Source: Bacillota bacterium (GTDB lineage Bacteria > Bacillota > Clostridia > Oscillospirales > Ruminococcaceae). From it: a stretch of 64,000 nt of DNA. Location of the stretch: the NCBI GenBank assembly GCA_023412215.1, contig JAEYNX010000025.1:62001-126000 (forward strand), given 5' to 3'. The position numbers were made by a program, and so were the translations under genes. How positions within the stretch are numbered: position 1 is the first letter of the stretch; the number at the start of each line of letters is the position of its first letter. The notes beneath the pieces were generated by a model. The model was not told the DNA's origin and did no database searches. It worked only from the letters and a program-made list of their open reading frames with translations. Positions 33,274 to 42,156 of the stretch are shown in pieces.

Positions 33274-33611
33274 TGAGTCTCTATACCCTCAATCTCCACC
33301 TCGGTGCCGATCTTGCTGGGGACACCCTCGGTGCCGCATTTCGGGCACTGGTACTGCATCAGCTTGCGGGCAAACACCTCGCCGCAGTCGGGACATTGCA
33401 GCATGGCCTTAATGGGCCGAATGCATACCTCGGCGCCCTCGCAAACGGTACCCGCCGAAACCTCTTTAAAATACATGCAGATGCTGTCTGCGGAATAGCC
33501 GGAGCTCTCGCCAACCGCCAGATGAATCTTGGTCACCTTGCTTTTGCCAAGCTCCTCCGCCTTTTTGGTCGCGTAGGTGACCATATCCGCCGCTTTATGA
33601 TAATCGTGCAT
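33270..33611 (-). CDS. hypA: Hydrogenase nickel insertion protein HypA
   Basis: A 113-residue metallochaperone delivering Ni to the hydrogenase. It starts MHDYHKAADMV: the Ni-ligand His2 is present, but position 3 is Asp where most homologues have Glu. The zinc finger is CPDCGEVFARKLMQYQCPKCG. No hypB GTPase gene is found beside it, although HypA usually works with HypB. Confidence 0.93.
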   Translation of the reverse strand: MHDYHKAADMVTYATKKAEELGKSKVTKIHLAVGESSGYSADSICMYFKEVSAGTVCEGAEVCIRPIKAMLQCPDCGEVFARKLMQYQCPKCGTEGVPSKIGTEVEIEGIETQ

Positions 33612-33622
33612 GGTTAATCCTC

Positions 33623-34003
33623 CTATTCTGTTTTCGTTCCTTGTGACGGAGCCTTATCCTCATCCTTGTGCGCCGCAAAAACATCCACGGTTTTAACGGC
33701 ACCGGGCGCGGTGTAGCTTCTAAGCATTGAAAGGCTGTTCTTATTGCAGCTCTCTATGCAGGACGCGCACTGAATGCAGCCAAACCGCTCGATCGACCAT
33801 GTTTTATCCGCGCGGTTGACGGTTATCGCACCGGTGGGGCACTTCTTTGCGCACAGCCCGCAGAACACGCAGGAATCAATATCAATGGCAATCTGCCCTC
33901 TGGTGCGCTCCGGGTAGTTGCGCGGCTGCTGCGGATACTTCCGCGTAGCCGGTTTAGAAAAAAGGTTGTGCACTGCCGTTTTGGCAAAATTCATCATGTT
34001 CAT
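33623..34003 (-). CDS. echF: Ech hydrogenase ferredoxin-type subunit EchF
   Basis: A 126-residue polyferredoxin subunit with two [4Fe-4S] motifs: CVFCGLCAKKCP and CIQCASCIESCNK. These pass electrons from soluble ferredoxin toward the small subunit. The C-terminal ~35 residues are charged and poorly conserved-looking. It lies between echE and hypA in one leftward operon. The family also includes NuoI-like subunits, but the neighbouring genes fix it as EchF. Confidence 0.9.
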   Translation of the reverse strand: MNMMNFAKTAVHNLFSKPATRKYPQQPRNYPERTRGQIAIDIDSCVFCGLCAKKCPTGAITVNRADKTWSIERFGCIQCASCIESCNKNSLSMLRSYTAPGAVKTVDVFAAHKDEDKAPSQGTKTE

Positions 34004-34062
34004 AGTCAGATACTTGCCCTTCCTTTGGGGTTATATAGATCGTCCTGAATATAATCTTAAGA

Positions 34063-35142
34063 CTACCTCTCGGTACAGCTGATGCAGGGGTCTATGGTGA
34101 GAATCAAAATCGGCACATCCGCAAGCTGGCTGCCTTTGAGCGTCTCCAGCAAGCCGGGCAGGTTTGCGAAAGTGGGGGTGCGCACGCGCATGCGGTCTAA
34201 AAACTTGGTGCCGTTGGCCTTGATATAGTAAACCGCCTCGCCTCTGGGCTGCTCCACCCGCATGAGGTACTCGCCCTGTGGGAAGCCCTTCACCGGTACG
34301 GCCACCTCGCCCGCCGGTATCTTTGCCGCCACCTGACGGATGATATCGATAGACTGGAAGATCTCCTGAATACGCACGTCGGTGCGCGCGTAGCAGTCGC
34401 CCACGTCGCTCGTGATCGGCTCAAAGTCGATATCGGGGTACGCCGCGTAGCCCATCTTGCGGGTATCGAGCGCGATACCGCTTGCCCGCATAAATGGCCC
34501 TACCGCGCCAAGGTCATGCGCCTGCTGTTTGGTTAAATGGCCTACGCCCTTAAGGCGGGTACCCACCGAATAATCGTTTAAGAAGGTTTGGGTGAGCGCT
34601 TTCAGCTCCTTCTCCATCCCGTCGAAAATCTTGATGAAATCGGCGATCATGCCGTTATCCATATCCTTGCGCTGCCCGCCTACCTTGTTAACGGAAAAGA
34701 TCACGCGCCCGCCGGTGGAGTACTCAAACATATCCAGAATCTTTTCGCGGATACGCCACGACTGCATAAACAGGCTCTCGAAGCCAAAGCCGTCGGCAAG
34801 CAGGCCCAGCCACAAAAGGTGGCTGTGGATGCGCGACATCTCGCTCCACAGGGTGCGCAGGTACTTCGCACGCGGCGGAATCTCTATATTCATAATGCGT
34901 TCCACCGCCTCACAGTAGCCCATGCCATGCATGAAGCTGCAGATGCCGCAGATACGCTCGGCTACGTATACCATCTCATTAAAGTCTTTTTTCTCAACGA
35001 GTTTTTCAAGCCCTCTGTGCACAAAGCCAATGGAGGGTATGGCCTCTACCACCTTTTCATCCTCGAGTACTAGGTCGAGATGAATCGGCTCCGGCAGAAC
35101 CGGATGCTGAGGCCCAAACGGAACAACACTGCGTGTAGACAT
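34063..35142 (-). CDS. echE: Ech hydrogenase large subunit EchE ([NiFe] site)
   Basis: A 359-residue catalytic subunit of the group 4 [NiFe] hydrogenase. The first nickel-ligand pair is ERICGICSFMHGMGYC (about residues 60-75) and the second is DPCISCTER at the extreme C-terminus. The protein ends two residues after the second CxxC, so it has no C-terminal peptide to be cleaved, consistent with no maturation protease gene nearby. AAAGGA precedes the ATG. Confidence 0.94.
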   Translation of the reverse strand: MSTRSVVPFGPQHPVLPEPIHLDLVLEDEKVVEAIPSIGFVHRGLEKLVEKKDFNEMVYVAERICGICSFMHGMGYCEAVERIMNIEIPPRAKYLRTLWSEMSRIHSHLLWLGLLADGFGFESLFMQSWRIREKILDMFEYSTGGRVIFSVNKVGGQRKDMDNGMIADFIKIFDGMEKELKALTQTFLNDYSVGTRLKGVGHLTKQQAHDLGAVGPFMRASGIALDTRKMGYAAYPDIDFEPITSDVGDCYARTDVRIQEIFQSIDIIRQVAAKIPAGEVAVPVKGFPQGEYLMRVEQPRGEAVYYIKANGTKFLDRMRVRTPTFANLPGLLETLKGSQLADVPILILTIDPCISCTER

Positions 35143-35186
35143 GTATGATGATTCCTTTCTGGCTTAGCATTTAAAGCATTTGCCGC

Positions 35187-35540
35187 TTAAACGGTTTTCC
35201 CCTTCGGCTTAAAAGGCGACTGCTCCCCTGTGCGGTACAGGTTCCCCTTGTAATCGGCGGTAAGCAGCGTAATCGGCACCCCGAAAAGGTCGTGAATCTC
35301 ATTCTCATACAAAAATGCGGGTGCGAAGATACTGCTGATGCTCATAAGCGTCGTACCTTCCTCAATATTCAGGCGCAGACACAAAAGCTCATACTCTTTA
35401 CCGAAGGAATAAAGCAACTCGACGCCATGCTCCACGGTGGTGGCACTGATCTGCACCAGACGATAGCCTTCACTCTTAATGCGCATCATCTCTTCCATGA
35501 GGTTGTCGACGATGATGTCTACATATAAGGTTTGACGCAT
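35187..35540 (-). CDS. echD: Ech hydrogenase subunit EchD (NuoC-like)
   Basis: A 117-residue subunit related to the 30-kDa (NuoC) subunit of complex I. The family block is FAPAFLYENEIHDLFGVPIT followed by GNLYRTGEQSPFKPKG. It is a structural hydrophilic subunit without cofactors. Its start overlaps the stop of echC by one base (TAATG), so translation is coupled. Confidence 0.9.
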   Translation of the reverse strand: MRQTLYVDIIVDNLMEEMMRIKSEGYRLVQISATTVEHGVELLYSFGKEYELLCLRLNIEEGTTLMSISSIFAPAFLYENEIHDLFGVPITLLTADYKGNLYRTGEQSPFKPKGKTV

Positions 35541-35977
35541 TACACATCCTCCTCCTTCATCCGCTTGCGCTTTTCATTAAGCAGCCCCACCGCCTGCACA
35601 ACGCCGTCGATGATGGCCTCGGGGCGGGCGGCGCAGCCGGGCACATAGATGTCCACCGGCAAAACGGTGTCTACTCCGCCAAGGATGTTATAGCATTCTT
35701 TGAATATCCCGCCGTTGCAGGCGCAGATACCCACTGCGACAACCACCTTGGGGCTAGGCATCTGCTCGTATATTTGTTTTACCACCGGCTCGTTTTGATG
35801 GTTGATGCCGCCCGTAATAAGCAGGATGTCCGCGTGCTTGGGATTGCCTGTATTGATAACGCCAAAGCGCTCCACATCATAAACAGGGGTCAAGCAGGCC
35901 AGCACCTCAATGTCGCAGCCGTTGCAGCTCGAGCCATCATAATGCAAAAGCCATGGGGATTTTGCCACATTCAACAT
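35540..35977 (-). CDS. echC: Ech hydrogenase small subunit EchC (NuoB-like)
   Basis: A 145-residue electron-transfer subunit carrying the proximal [4Fe-4S] cluster. The ligands are in SSCNGCDIEVLAC, VGICACNGG and VPGCAARPE, the NuoB pattern. GICACNGGIF is typical of group 4 hydrogenases. It sits between echB (67 bases away) and echD. Confidence 0.93.
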   Translation of the reverse strand: MLNVAKSPWLLHYDGSSCNGCDIEVLACLTPVYDVERFGVINTGNPKHADILLITGGINHQNEPVVKQIYEQMPSPKVVVAVGICACNGGIFKECYNILGGVDTVLPVDIYVPGCAARPEAIIDGVVQAVGLLNEKRKRMKEEDV

Positions 35978-36044
35978 GTTTTAACCCGTACCTTTCCAAA
36001 CTGAACAAGATTGTTACCTTTGCAGCCACGAGCCGCGTATATGA

Positions 36045-36905
36045 TTAAATGAAAGACAGTATCATCAGGTTTACCACACCGGTAACCAGCGTAACAATCC
36101 AGGTGGATTTCATCATGACCTCCCACTTCACTCTGGGGAAGATGTTGTCCACTAAGATTTCCATATAGTAGGTAACGAGGCAAACCGCTACCGCGATAAG
36201 TGCGCTCCACCAGCTGGAGTTAACGATAAACAGGCCCACCAAACCGAGCAGAAACACGTTCTCATACCAGTGAGAAAGCTCCACCAGCGCCAGAATATTG
36301 CCCGAAATCTCGGTGGTCAGGCCCTTTACCAGCTCCTGATGCGCATGGTGGGAGGTGCTTAAGTCAAAGGGCGACTTTCTGAATTTGATGGTGAGGATAT
36401 AGACAAAGCCAATAAAGATACCCGGCAGGTATGCAATGTTTGAAACGCTGCTTGTCAGGATATCCTTTACAGAAAAGCTGCCGCTCGACATATAAAAGCC
36501 GATTGCAACGAGCAGCACCATCGGCTCGTAGGCCATCATCTGCGTAAGCTCTCTCTGAGCGCCCAGCGTGCTGTAGGGGGAGTTTGCCGAGCAGGCCGAC
36601 ATCATAAAGAAGATACCCGCAAGGGTAAGGGCAAAGAATACGAGCAGCAGGTCGCCGCCGTAAAAGAAGAGGCAGCCTGTAAATACGGTAAAGATCAAAA
36701 AGCCTGTAACCAAAAAGTTCTGCACCTGATTTACGATAACCGACTGCTTGGAGAACAACTTAAACAGGTCGTAGAACGGCTGTAACAAAGGCGGGCCCTG
36801 CCGCCCCTGCATCCTCGCGGTAATCTTGCGGTCTATGCCTGCGAGAAGACCGCCGACAACCGGCGCAAAAACCAGATAAAGTACCATGCAAACCAACGGC
36901 ATCAT
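36045..36905 (-). CDS. echB: Ech hydrogenase membrane subunit EchB (NuoH-like)
   Basis: A 286-residue membrane protein with about eight helices, related to complex I NuoH. Signature segments are GIDRKITARMQGRQGPPLLQ near residue 25, SPYSTLGAQRELTQMMAYEP near 115 and KSPFDLSTSHHAHQELVKG near 180. It links the hydrophilic arm to the proton/sodium-pumping subunit. The start was set at ATG 36905, just after the echA stop, with GGGGGTG upstream; a longer TTG at 36923 is less likely. Confidence 0.92.
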   Translation of the reverse strand: MMPLVCMVLYLVFAPVVGGLLAGIDRKITARMQGRQGPPLLQPFYDLFKLFSKQSVIVNQVQNFLVTGFLIFTVFTGCLFFYGGDLLLVFFALTLAGIFFMMSACSANSPYSTLGAQRELTQMMAYEPMVLLVAIGFYMSSGSFSVKDILTSSVSNIAYLPGIFIGFVYILTIKFRKSPFDLSTSHHAHQELVKGLTTEISGNILALVELSHWYENVFLLGLVGLFIVNSSWWSALIAVAVCLVTYYMEILVDNIFPRVKWEVMMKSTWIVTLVTGVVNLMILSFI

Positions 36906-36906
36906 C

Positions 36907-38832
36907 TTACACGGCACCCCCAATCGCTATGATCATTATAATAACAAGTGCTGCAGCAGCTAATGCTATAGAGGGCTTTAAAATCTTCTTTTCACCGAAA
37001 TAGTCTTCCATATACCAGCTTGCAAGATACATCGACGTGCTGCCGCCGAATGAATTGGTAAATTGGCGGTCGTCGCCCGTATTGGCGCCGCTCATGTAAG
37101 ACATAACTACTTTGTTCTTTTTGCCAAAGGTAAGCACCCGCACCGCAACGGGCAGGATGACGATAAAGAACAGCATCATCATCATGATATTCATGTTGCC
37201 GTTGCTGATGATGGCAGGGAGTGTTTGATGGAACATCTCCGCCAGAAAAGGCTCCACGAAGTGCGTGGAAACCAACGGGAAGAGGATGCAGAGCGCCGTC
37301 ATGATCACGGCCTGCGAGATAAGCGAGAACCACTCGCTCTTTCCGGTTTTGTTGGACAGGCGTTCGGAGTTATGTAGCACCGCAACCAGCTTGCCCAGCC
37401 ATTTGGTCCAGTAAAACAGCGTAGTGGCGCTGCCGAAAACAAGGAATATTACAAGAAGGATGCTGTTTGTATCCACAAAGGCCTTGAGGGCCGCCCACTT
37501 GGAGATAAGCATGCCGAAGGGAGCCAAAAACATGCCCGCAATACCGATAATCATCACAAACGCAAGAGGCGGCAGTTTTACGATAAGGCCGTGCATATCC
37601 TCTATATTGCGGCTGCCGGTTCTGTTTTCCACTGCGCCAACCGAGAGGAACATCAGCGATTTAGAAACCGCATGGAACATGATAAGCAGTACGCCTGCCC
37701 ACACAGCCTCATGCAGGCCCACCCCTGCGCAGGCCGTGATAAGCCCAAGATTTGAAACTGTGGAATAAGCCAGCACTTTTTTGCCGTCACTCTGCGAGAT
37801 GGCAAGCAGTGAAGCGGCAAGAAAGGTAAAGCCGCCGATGGTCGTAACCATGGTTCCGGCCAAGTTGCCGCTGAAGGTGGGTGAAAGGCGGATAAGCAGG
37901 TATACCCCCGCTTTTACCATCGTAGCGGAATGCAGCAGCGCGGAGGTTGGGGTGGGCGCAACCATCGCCCCCAATAGCCAGCGCGAAAAGGGCAGCTGAG
38001 CGCTTTTGGTCATGGCCGCAAACGCCAGCAGCGTAACGGGGATAATCGCAACCTTGTTGCCTGTCCCCAGTGCAACCAGGCTGTGAAGGTCGGCAACATG
38101 AAGCTGCAAAGCCGCGTAAACAATGGCGATTGCAAACCCCAAACCGCCTAAAAGGTTCATCCACAAAGCGCGGAAGGAATTGTTCATCGCTTCCTCGCTT
38201 TTATTGTATCCGATAAGCAGGAAGGAGCAGATACTGGTAATCTCCCAGAAGAAGTACATCCAGGTAAGATTATTGGAGAACACCAGCCCAAACATCGCGC
38301 CTAAAAAGACAAACAGCATGGCAAAGAAAAAGCCCGACCTGTCTTTGTACTCGGTGTGGTGCTTATGGTAATCCCGCATATACCCCACCGCGTAAACACA
38401 AATAAGGCAGCCTACGATACCTATAATCAGGCACATCATGACGGTAAGATTATCGGAAACGATGTGGCTTACCTCCGACTCGCCGTTGCCCGAAAGCTCC
38501 AGCCACGCGGTTAAACCGCTTTGTACCAGCGAAAGCAGTGCCACATAGTACTTTTTATAACGAAACCCGTAATACACAACCAGCGCGGTTATTCCAAGCT
38601 CTGCTATGAGCATGGCCATGTCCAGCTGCGGGGTGCTTGATAAAAATTCCCTGCTTTGACCGCTTAATAAGCTCGCTGCCGCAAAATACAGCACCGCCGC
38701 GACAATAAGAACACAGCTGCCGTAAATGAAGATCTCCCGTCCCCTGCTCTGCCGCTTCATAAAAGACAAAAGCAATGCGGCAAAGAAAGGAAAAATGATC
38801 AGGAACGCGATAACCGCCATAAAAACCACCAT
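36907..38832 (-). CDS. echA: Ech hydrogenase pump subunit EchA (NuoL-like)
   Basis: A 641-residue membrane protein with about sixteen helices. It has the ion-translocation core of NuoL/MrpA: LTWMYFFWEITSICSFLLIG with the conserved glutamate, KSAQLPFSRWLLGAMVAPTP and ALLHSATMVKAGVYLLIRL with the histidine/lysine pair. It is the first gene of the ech-hyp operon. Three in-frame starts exist (TTG 38856, ATG 38832, ATG 38820); 38832 is a middle choice after GGGAGAA. The 250 bases upstream are an untranslated leader without a recognised riboswitch. Confidence 0.9.
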   Translation of the reverse strand: MVVFMAVIAFLIIFPFFAALLLSFMKRQSRGREIFIYGSCVLIVAAVLYFAAASLLSGQSREFLSSTPQLDMAMLIAELGITALVVYYGFRYKKYYVALLSLVQSGLTAWLELSGNGESEVSHIVSDNLTVMMCLIIGIVGCLICVYAVGYMRDYHKHHTEYKDRSGFFFAMLFVFLGAMFGLVFSNNLTWMYFFWEITSICSFLLIGYNKSEEAMNNSFRALWMNLLGGLGFAIAIVYAALQLHVADLHSLVALGTGNKVAIIPVTLLAFAAMTKSAQLPFSRWLLGAMVAPTPTSALLHSATMVKAGVYLLIRLSPTFSGNLAGTMVTTIGGFTFLAASLLAISQSDGKKVLAYSTVSNLGLITACAGVGLHEAVWAGVLLIMFHAVSKSLMFLSVGAVENRTGSRNIEDMHGLIVKLPPLAFVMIIGIAGMFLAPFGMLISKWAALKAFVDTNSILLVIFLVFGSATTLFYWTKWLGKLVAVLHNSERLSNKTGKSEWFSLISQAVIMTALCILFPLVSTHFVEPFLAEMFHQTLPAIISNGNMNIMMMMLFFIVILPVAVRVLTFGKKNKVVMSYMSGANTGDDRQFTNSFGGSTSMYLASWYMEDYFGEKKILKPSIALAAAALVIIMIIAIGGAV

Positions 38833-39084
38833 TTCTCCCACGCGAACAATAGTCAATGGGTCTTAAATATACCTTGGGAGCGCTGCAAACTCATTTGTAT
38901 CCAAGCTGTTGTAATACTAATTTCTCTTTAAAACAACGCTTTGCGTTGTTGCAGAATGCGTTTTGAACGGTAATTCGGCGGCTTAAAGACTGGAAAGGAG
39001 AATCTATCCCTTTTCAAATAGAATTTAGTATAAAACCCTTAAAATTCTTCGTGTCTTAAATAGTATTGCTGCTCCAACTGATTT

Positions 39085-39113
39085 ATATTACTGCGCTTTT
39101 TCTGCAAAGTCAA
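39085..39113 (-). promoter_or_regulatory. Promoter of the ech-hyp operon
   Basis: Minus-strand TTGACT (39108-39113) and TAATAT (39085-39090) are separated by 17 bases. The transcript would have a leader of about 245 bases containing a small CAACGC/GCGTTG hairpin. Nothing else recognisable lies in the leader. Confidence 0.6.
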
Positions 39114-39183
39114 TGCAAAGAGACGTAAAAAGCAAGCAAAAAACATATTTAACTTGCCTATGATTACTACTTATCGGAGTTAA

Positions 39184-39218
39184 GGCTGCGTTTGTCAGAT
39201 TACAAACGCAGCCCTTTT
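39184..39218. terminator. Hairpin terminator between glnB and the ech promoter
   Basis: GGCTGCGTTTGT (39184-39195) pairs perfectly with ACAAACGCAGCC (39202-39213). It is followed by CTTTT on the plus strand and only TTAAC on the minus strand. It lies downstream of glnB, so it probably ends the amt-glnB transcript despite the weak minus-strand tract. Confidence 0.65.
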
Positions 39219-39241
39219 AGATGCTAAAAACGAATAACGTT

Positions 39242-39583
39242 CTACTTTAAAGCTGTTATGCCTCTTTCTCCTGTGCGGATGCGCACGGCATCCTGAATAT
39301 CGGAGATAAAAATCTTGCCGTCACCCACTTCTCCGGTTCTGGCGGTTTCACAGATCTTGGCAATCACCGCTTCGGCCCGTTCATCCTCGACAATGGTCTC
39401 GATCTTGATCTTGGGCAAAAAGTTATAATCCACCTCCGCGCCGCGAACGAACTCCTTCCAGCCCTTCTGATTGCCACATCCCATGACTTCGGTAATGCTC
39501 AGCCCGTTGAGGCGCAGCTCTGTTAACGCCTCTTTAATATCCTCAAGCTTTTCCGGCCTGATAATCGCTTCTATTTTTTTCAT
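39242..39583 (-). CDS. glnB: PII nitrogen-regulatory protein
   Basis: A 113-residue PII signal protein. The beginning MKKIEAIIRPEKLEDIKEAL, the T-loop FVRGAEVDYNFLPKIKIE and the C-terminal GDGKIFISDIQDAVRIRTGERG are all characteristic. Position 51, normally the uridylylated tyrosine, is valine, and a tyrosine occurs at 53. Modification at the classical site is therefore not possible and control is probably by ATP/ADP/2-oxoglutarate binding. It lies 34 bases downstream of amt, the usual partner that GlnK-type PII proteins block. Confidence 0.93.
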   Translation of the reverse strand: MKKIEAIIRPEKLEDIKEALTELRLNGLSITEVMGCGNQKGWKEFVRGAEVDYNFLPKIKIETIVEDERAEAVIAKICETARTGEVGDGKIFISDIQDAVRIRTGERGITALK

Positions 39584-39617
39584 CTTTTTATCCTCATTTC
39601 ATCACAATCGCACTGTG

Positions 39618-40868
39618 TTAGTTGTCCATACCGTTAAACGCCGGATAGGCGGACTCGCCGTGCTGCGAGGCATCCAAGCCGATGGCTTCCTCTCTGGCGG
39701 AAACGCGGATGTTCTTGGTAAAGAGCTTGGCAATACCGAATGCAATAAGGGTACCCGCAACGGCAATGACAATCGTGATCGCGATCGAGGCCAGCTGGCG
39801 CAAAAACAGGCTCCACTCGCCGAACACAAGGCCGTTCCACTGCGCCACGGAATTGACCGAGGTGTGGGTAAAGAGGCCGGTCGCAATGCCGCCCCAGATA
39901 CCGCCGATGCCATGGCAGCCAAATGCGTCAAGTGCGTCGTCATAGCCGAGCTTGGACTTGACGACGGTGATGAAGAAGTAGCAGATGGGGCTTACCAGCG
40001 CGCCGATGATAATAGAGGCCCAGATCGGCACAAAGCCCGCGCCGGGGGTAATGGCAACCAGACCAATGACAAAGCCGGTGGAAGCGCCCACAAGCGTCGG
40101 CTTGCCGTTATGAATCCGCTCAATAAGGAGCCATGAAAGCATCGCCGCCGCCGCGGAGGTGTTGGTGGTCATGAAGGCGTGCACCGCCAGTTCGTTGGCC
40201 GCACCGGCACTGCCCGCGTTAAACCCGAACCACCCAAACCATAAAAGCGCGGCGCCAAGGAACACAAACGGCACGTTGTGGGGATGGTAGGTAGCTTTTC
40301 CGTGATTCTTGCGCTTGCCGAGCAGCAGCGAAAGCACCAGCGCACTAACGCCCGAACTGATATGTACCACGTTGCCGCCCGCGAAATCGAGCGCACCGAG
40401 TTTTTGCAGCAGGCCACCGCCCCATACCATGTGCGCCAGCGGATAGTAAACGATTACCGACCATACCGCGATAAAGATGAAAAGCGCTGAAAACTTCATT
40501 CTTTCAACAATCGCGCCGGTGATAAGCGCCGGAGTGATGATGGCAAACATCATTTGAAAGATTGAAAAGCAAAGGTTTGGAATGGTTGCGGCGTATGGCC
40601 CCGGTTCCCCGCCGACGCCCGAAAGGGCAAACCATTTAAGGTTCCCGATAATTCCACCGAAATCGCCGCTGAAGGACAAAGAATAACCGATCAGTACCCA
40701 TAAGATGGATGCAAGGCCCATGATGAAAACCGACGACATGATGGTGTTGATGGCGTTTTTGCGTTTTACTAAGCCCCCGTAAAAAAATGCAAGCCCCGGG
40801 GTCATCAGTAAAACCAGTGCGGATGAGATGAGCATCCACGCAATATCCCCTGAATTAAGCGCGTTCAT
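39618..40868 (-). CDS. amt: Ammonium transporter Amt
   Basis: A 416-residue membrane protein with eleven helices. Family segments are LALVLLMTPGLAFFYGGLV-like near residue 20, DFAGGNVVHISSGVSALVL near 150, GFNAGSAGAANELAVHAFM near 205, and DALDAFGCHGIGGIWGGIATG near 305, which carries the second pore histidine. ATG 40868 follows GGAGG by 10 bases; the in-frame TTG at 40886 overlaps that ribosome site. A strong terminator-like hairpin sits in its leader at 40967-41022. glnB follows in the same operon. Confidence 0.94.
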   Translation of the reverse strand: MNALNSGDIAWMLISSALVLLMTPGLAFFYGGLVKRKNAINTIMSSVFIMGLASILWVLIGYSLSFSGDFGGIIGNLKWFALSGVGGEPGPYAATIPNLCFSIFQMMFAIITPALITGAIVERMKFSALFIFIAVWSVIVYYPLAHMVWGGGLLQKLGALDFAGGNVVHISSGVSALVLSLLLGKRKNHGKATYHPHNVPFVFLGAALLWFGWFGFNAGSAGAANELAVHAFMTTNTSAAAAMLSWLLIERIHNGKPTLVGASTGFVIGLVAITPGAGFVPIWASIIIGALVSPICYFFITVVKSKLGYDDALDAFGCHGIGGIWGGIATGLFTHTSVNSVAQWNGLVFGEWSLFLRQLASIAITIVIAVAGTLIAFGIAKLFTKNIRVSAREEAIGLDASQHGESAYPAFNGMDN

Positions 40869-40966
40869 TAAGTACTTTCCTCCCAATAAATGATGACTTT
40901 TGTACTGTCGAAATTATCTTTTTTTTAATACCCGCTTTTTAAACTTAATGCCAGCAAATTAAGCTC

Positions 40967-41022
40967 AAAAAAACAAAAAAAGCTAATGTCTGTAATGTTA
41001 TCCCGACATTACAGACATTAGC
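40967..41022 (-). promoter_or_regulatory. Leader terminator (attenuator) upstream of amt-glnB
   Basis: A perfect 17-bp stem, 40982-40998 with 41006-41022 (GCTAATGTCTGTAATGT), and loop CGGGATA on the minus strand. It is followed in the minus-strand direction by T7-G-T7. This is a textbook intrinsic terminator, but it lies 100 bases before amt with no minus-strand gene upstream, so it should act as a leader attenuator. A weak promoter, TTGCAT-17-TATTTT, is possible just upstream. The 391 bases between amt and the next gene hold nothing else clear. Confidence 0.7.
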
Positions 41023-41259
41023 CTCATTGCTTACTGTAAAATAACATATTTTCATATGAAATGCAAGTATAAATTTTTAAAATACTGTCGTAAAAAGACA
41101 AATTGATGGAGGGAATTGAAAAATTCAAAATATACTGATATTATATATATTAGGTTTATATCAACCCATATAGAACTATTTTGTACGCTGGACTAATACT
41201 TAGGGAAAAACAGACGCAAAATAATGGAGTAACGAAAAGAACCGAGTTTAAGGAGACTT

Positions 41260-42153
41260 ATGCTAAATTTTAAAGCCATCACACTAGACGACAGAGAGAT
41301 TATTGATGAATATATCAAGGCTTCCGATTTTAAAAGCTGTGACTACTCGTTTGTAAACAACTTTATCTGGTCAAAACCGAACAATATTGAGTTTGCAATA
41401 GTGGAAGGCTTCTACTGCTTAAAAAGTGTTTTTAAGAACGAGGCCCTTTACACCTTTCCTGCCGGGAACGGAAACCTTCAAACCGTTATAAATGCTTTGC
41501 TTTTAGACGCAAAGGAAAGGGACACAACCTTCGGACTCAGAGGAATACCGGCGGATAAGGTTTTAGAGATTGAAGTGCTCTTCCCCGGCACGTTTGATTT
41601 TACCTCAAATCGGGATGAATCTGATTATATCTACAGCGTTGCGAGCCTAACCAGTCTATCCGGCAAGAAATATCAAAGCAAACGAAACCACATCGCCCGG
41701 TTTAAGGACAACCCCAACTGGTCTTATGAGGACATTACCAAGGAAAACATCGATGAATGCTTTGAGATGAACAACGAATGGTGCAAAAAATACGTCTGTT
41801 ACGATGACATTAACTTAAAGCATGAGCTCTGCGCCGTAAAGACGGCCTTTGCGCATTTTTTTGATTTAGGCTTAACCGGCGGGTTAATCAGGCAGGACGG
41901 CAAGGTGGTGGCGTTTACCATGGGCGAACCGCTTTCGTCCGACACCTATGTGGTGCATATCGAGAAGGCCTTTGCGGAGATTCAGGGGGCCTACCCGATG
42001 ATAAACCGCGAGTTTTTAGCGCACAACTGCCAATCCTTCCAATACGTAAACCGCGAAGAGGATATGGGCGACGAGGGTTTAAGGAAAACCAAGCTCTCTT
42101 ATCACCCCGAGATACTTTTGGAAAAGTTCACTGCCACCATGAAAAAGGGTTAA
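41260..42153 (+). CDS. DUF2156-domain protein (GNAT-like fold)
   Basis: A 297-residue soluble protein. The order of blocks DYSFVNNFIWS, FTSNRDESDYIYSVASLTSLSGKKYQ-like and KRNHIARF followed by a C-terminal GGLIRQDGKVVAFTMGEPLS and YVVHIEKA matches DUF2156 proteins, related to the lysyltransferase half of MprF and to aminoacyl-transferases. Substrate unknown. AAGGAGA precedes the ATG. The next gene, a GNAT protein, follows after 3 bases, so the two form an operon. Confidence 0.85.
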   Translation: MLNFKAITLDDREIIDEYIKASDFKSCDYSFVNNFIWSKPNNIEFAIVEGFYCLKSVFKNEALYTFPAGNGNLQTVINALLLDAKERDTTFGLRGIPADKVLEIEVLFPGTFDFTSNRDESDYIYSVASLTSLSGKKYQSKRNHIARFKDNPNWSYEDITKENIDECFEMNNEWCKKYVCYDDINLKHELCAVKTAFAHFFDLGLTGGLIRQDGKVVAFTMGEPLSSDTYVVHIEKAFAEIQGAYPMINREFLAHNCQSFQYVNREEDMGDEGLRKTKLSYHPEILLEKFTATMKKG

Positions 42154-42156
42154 GAG

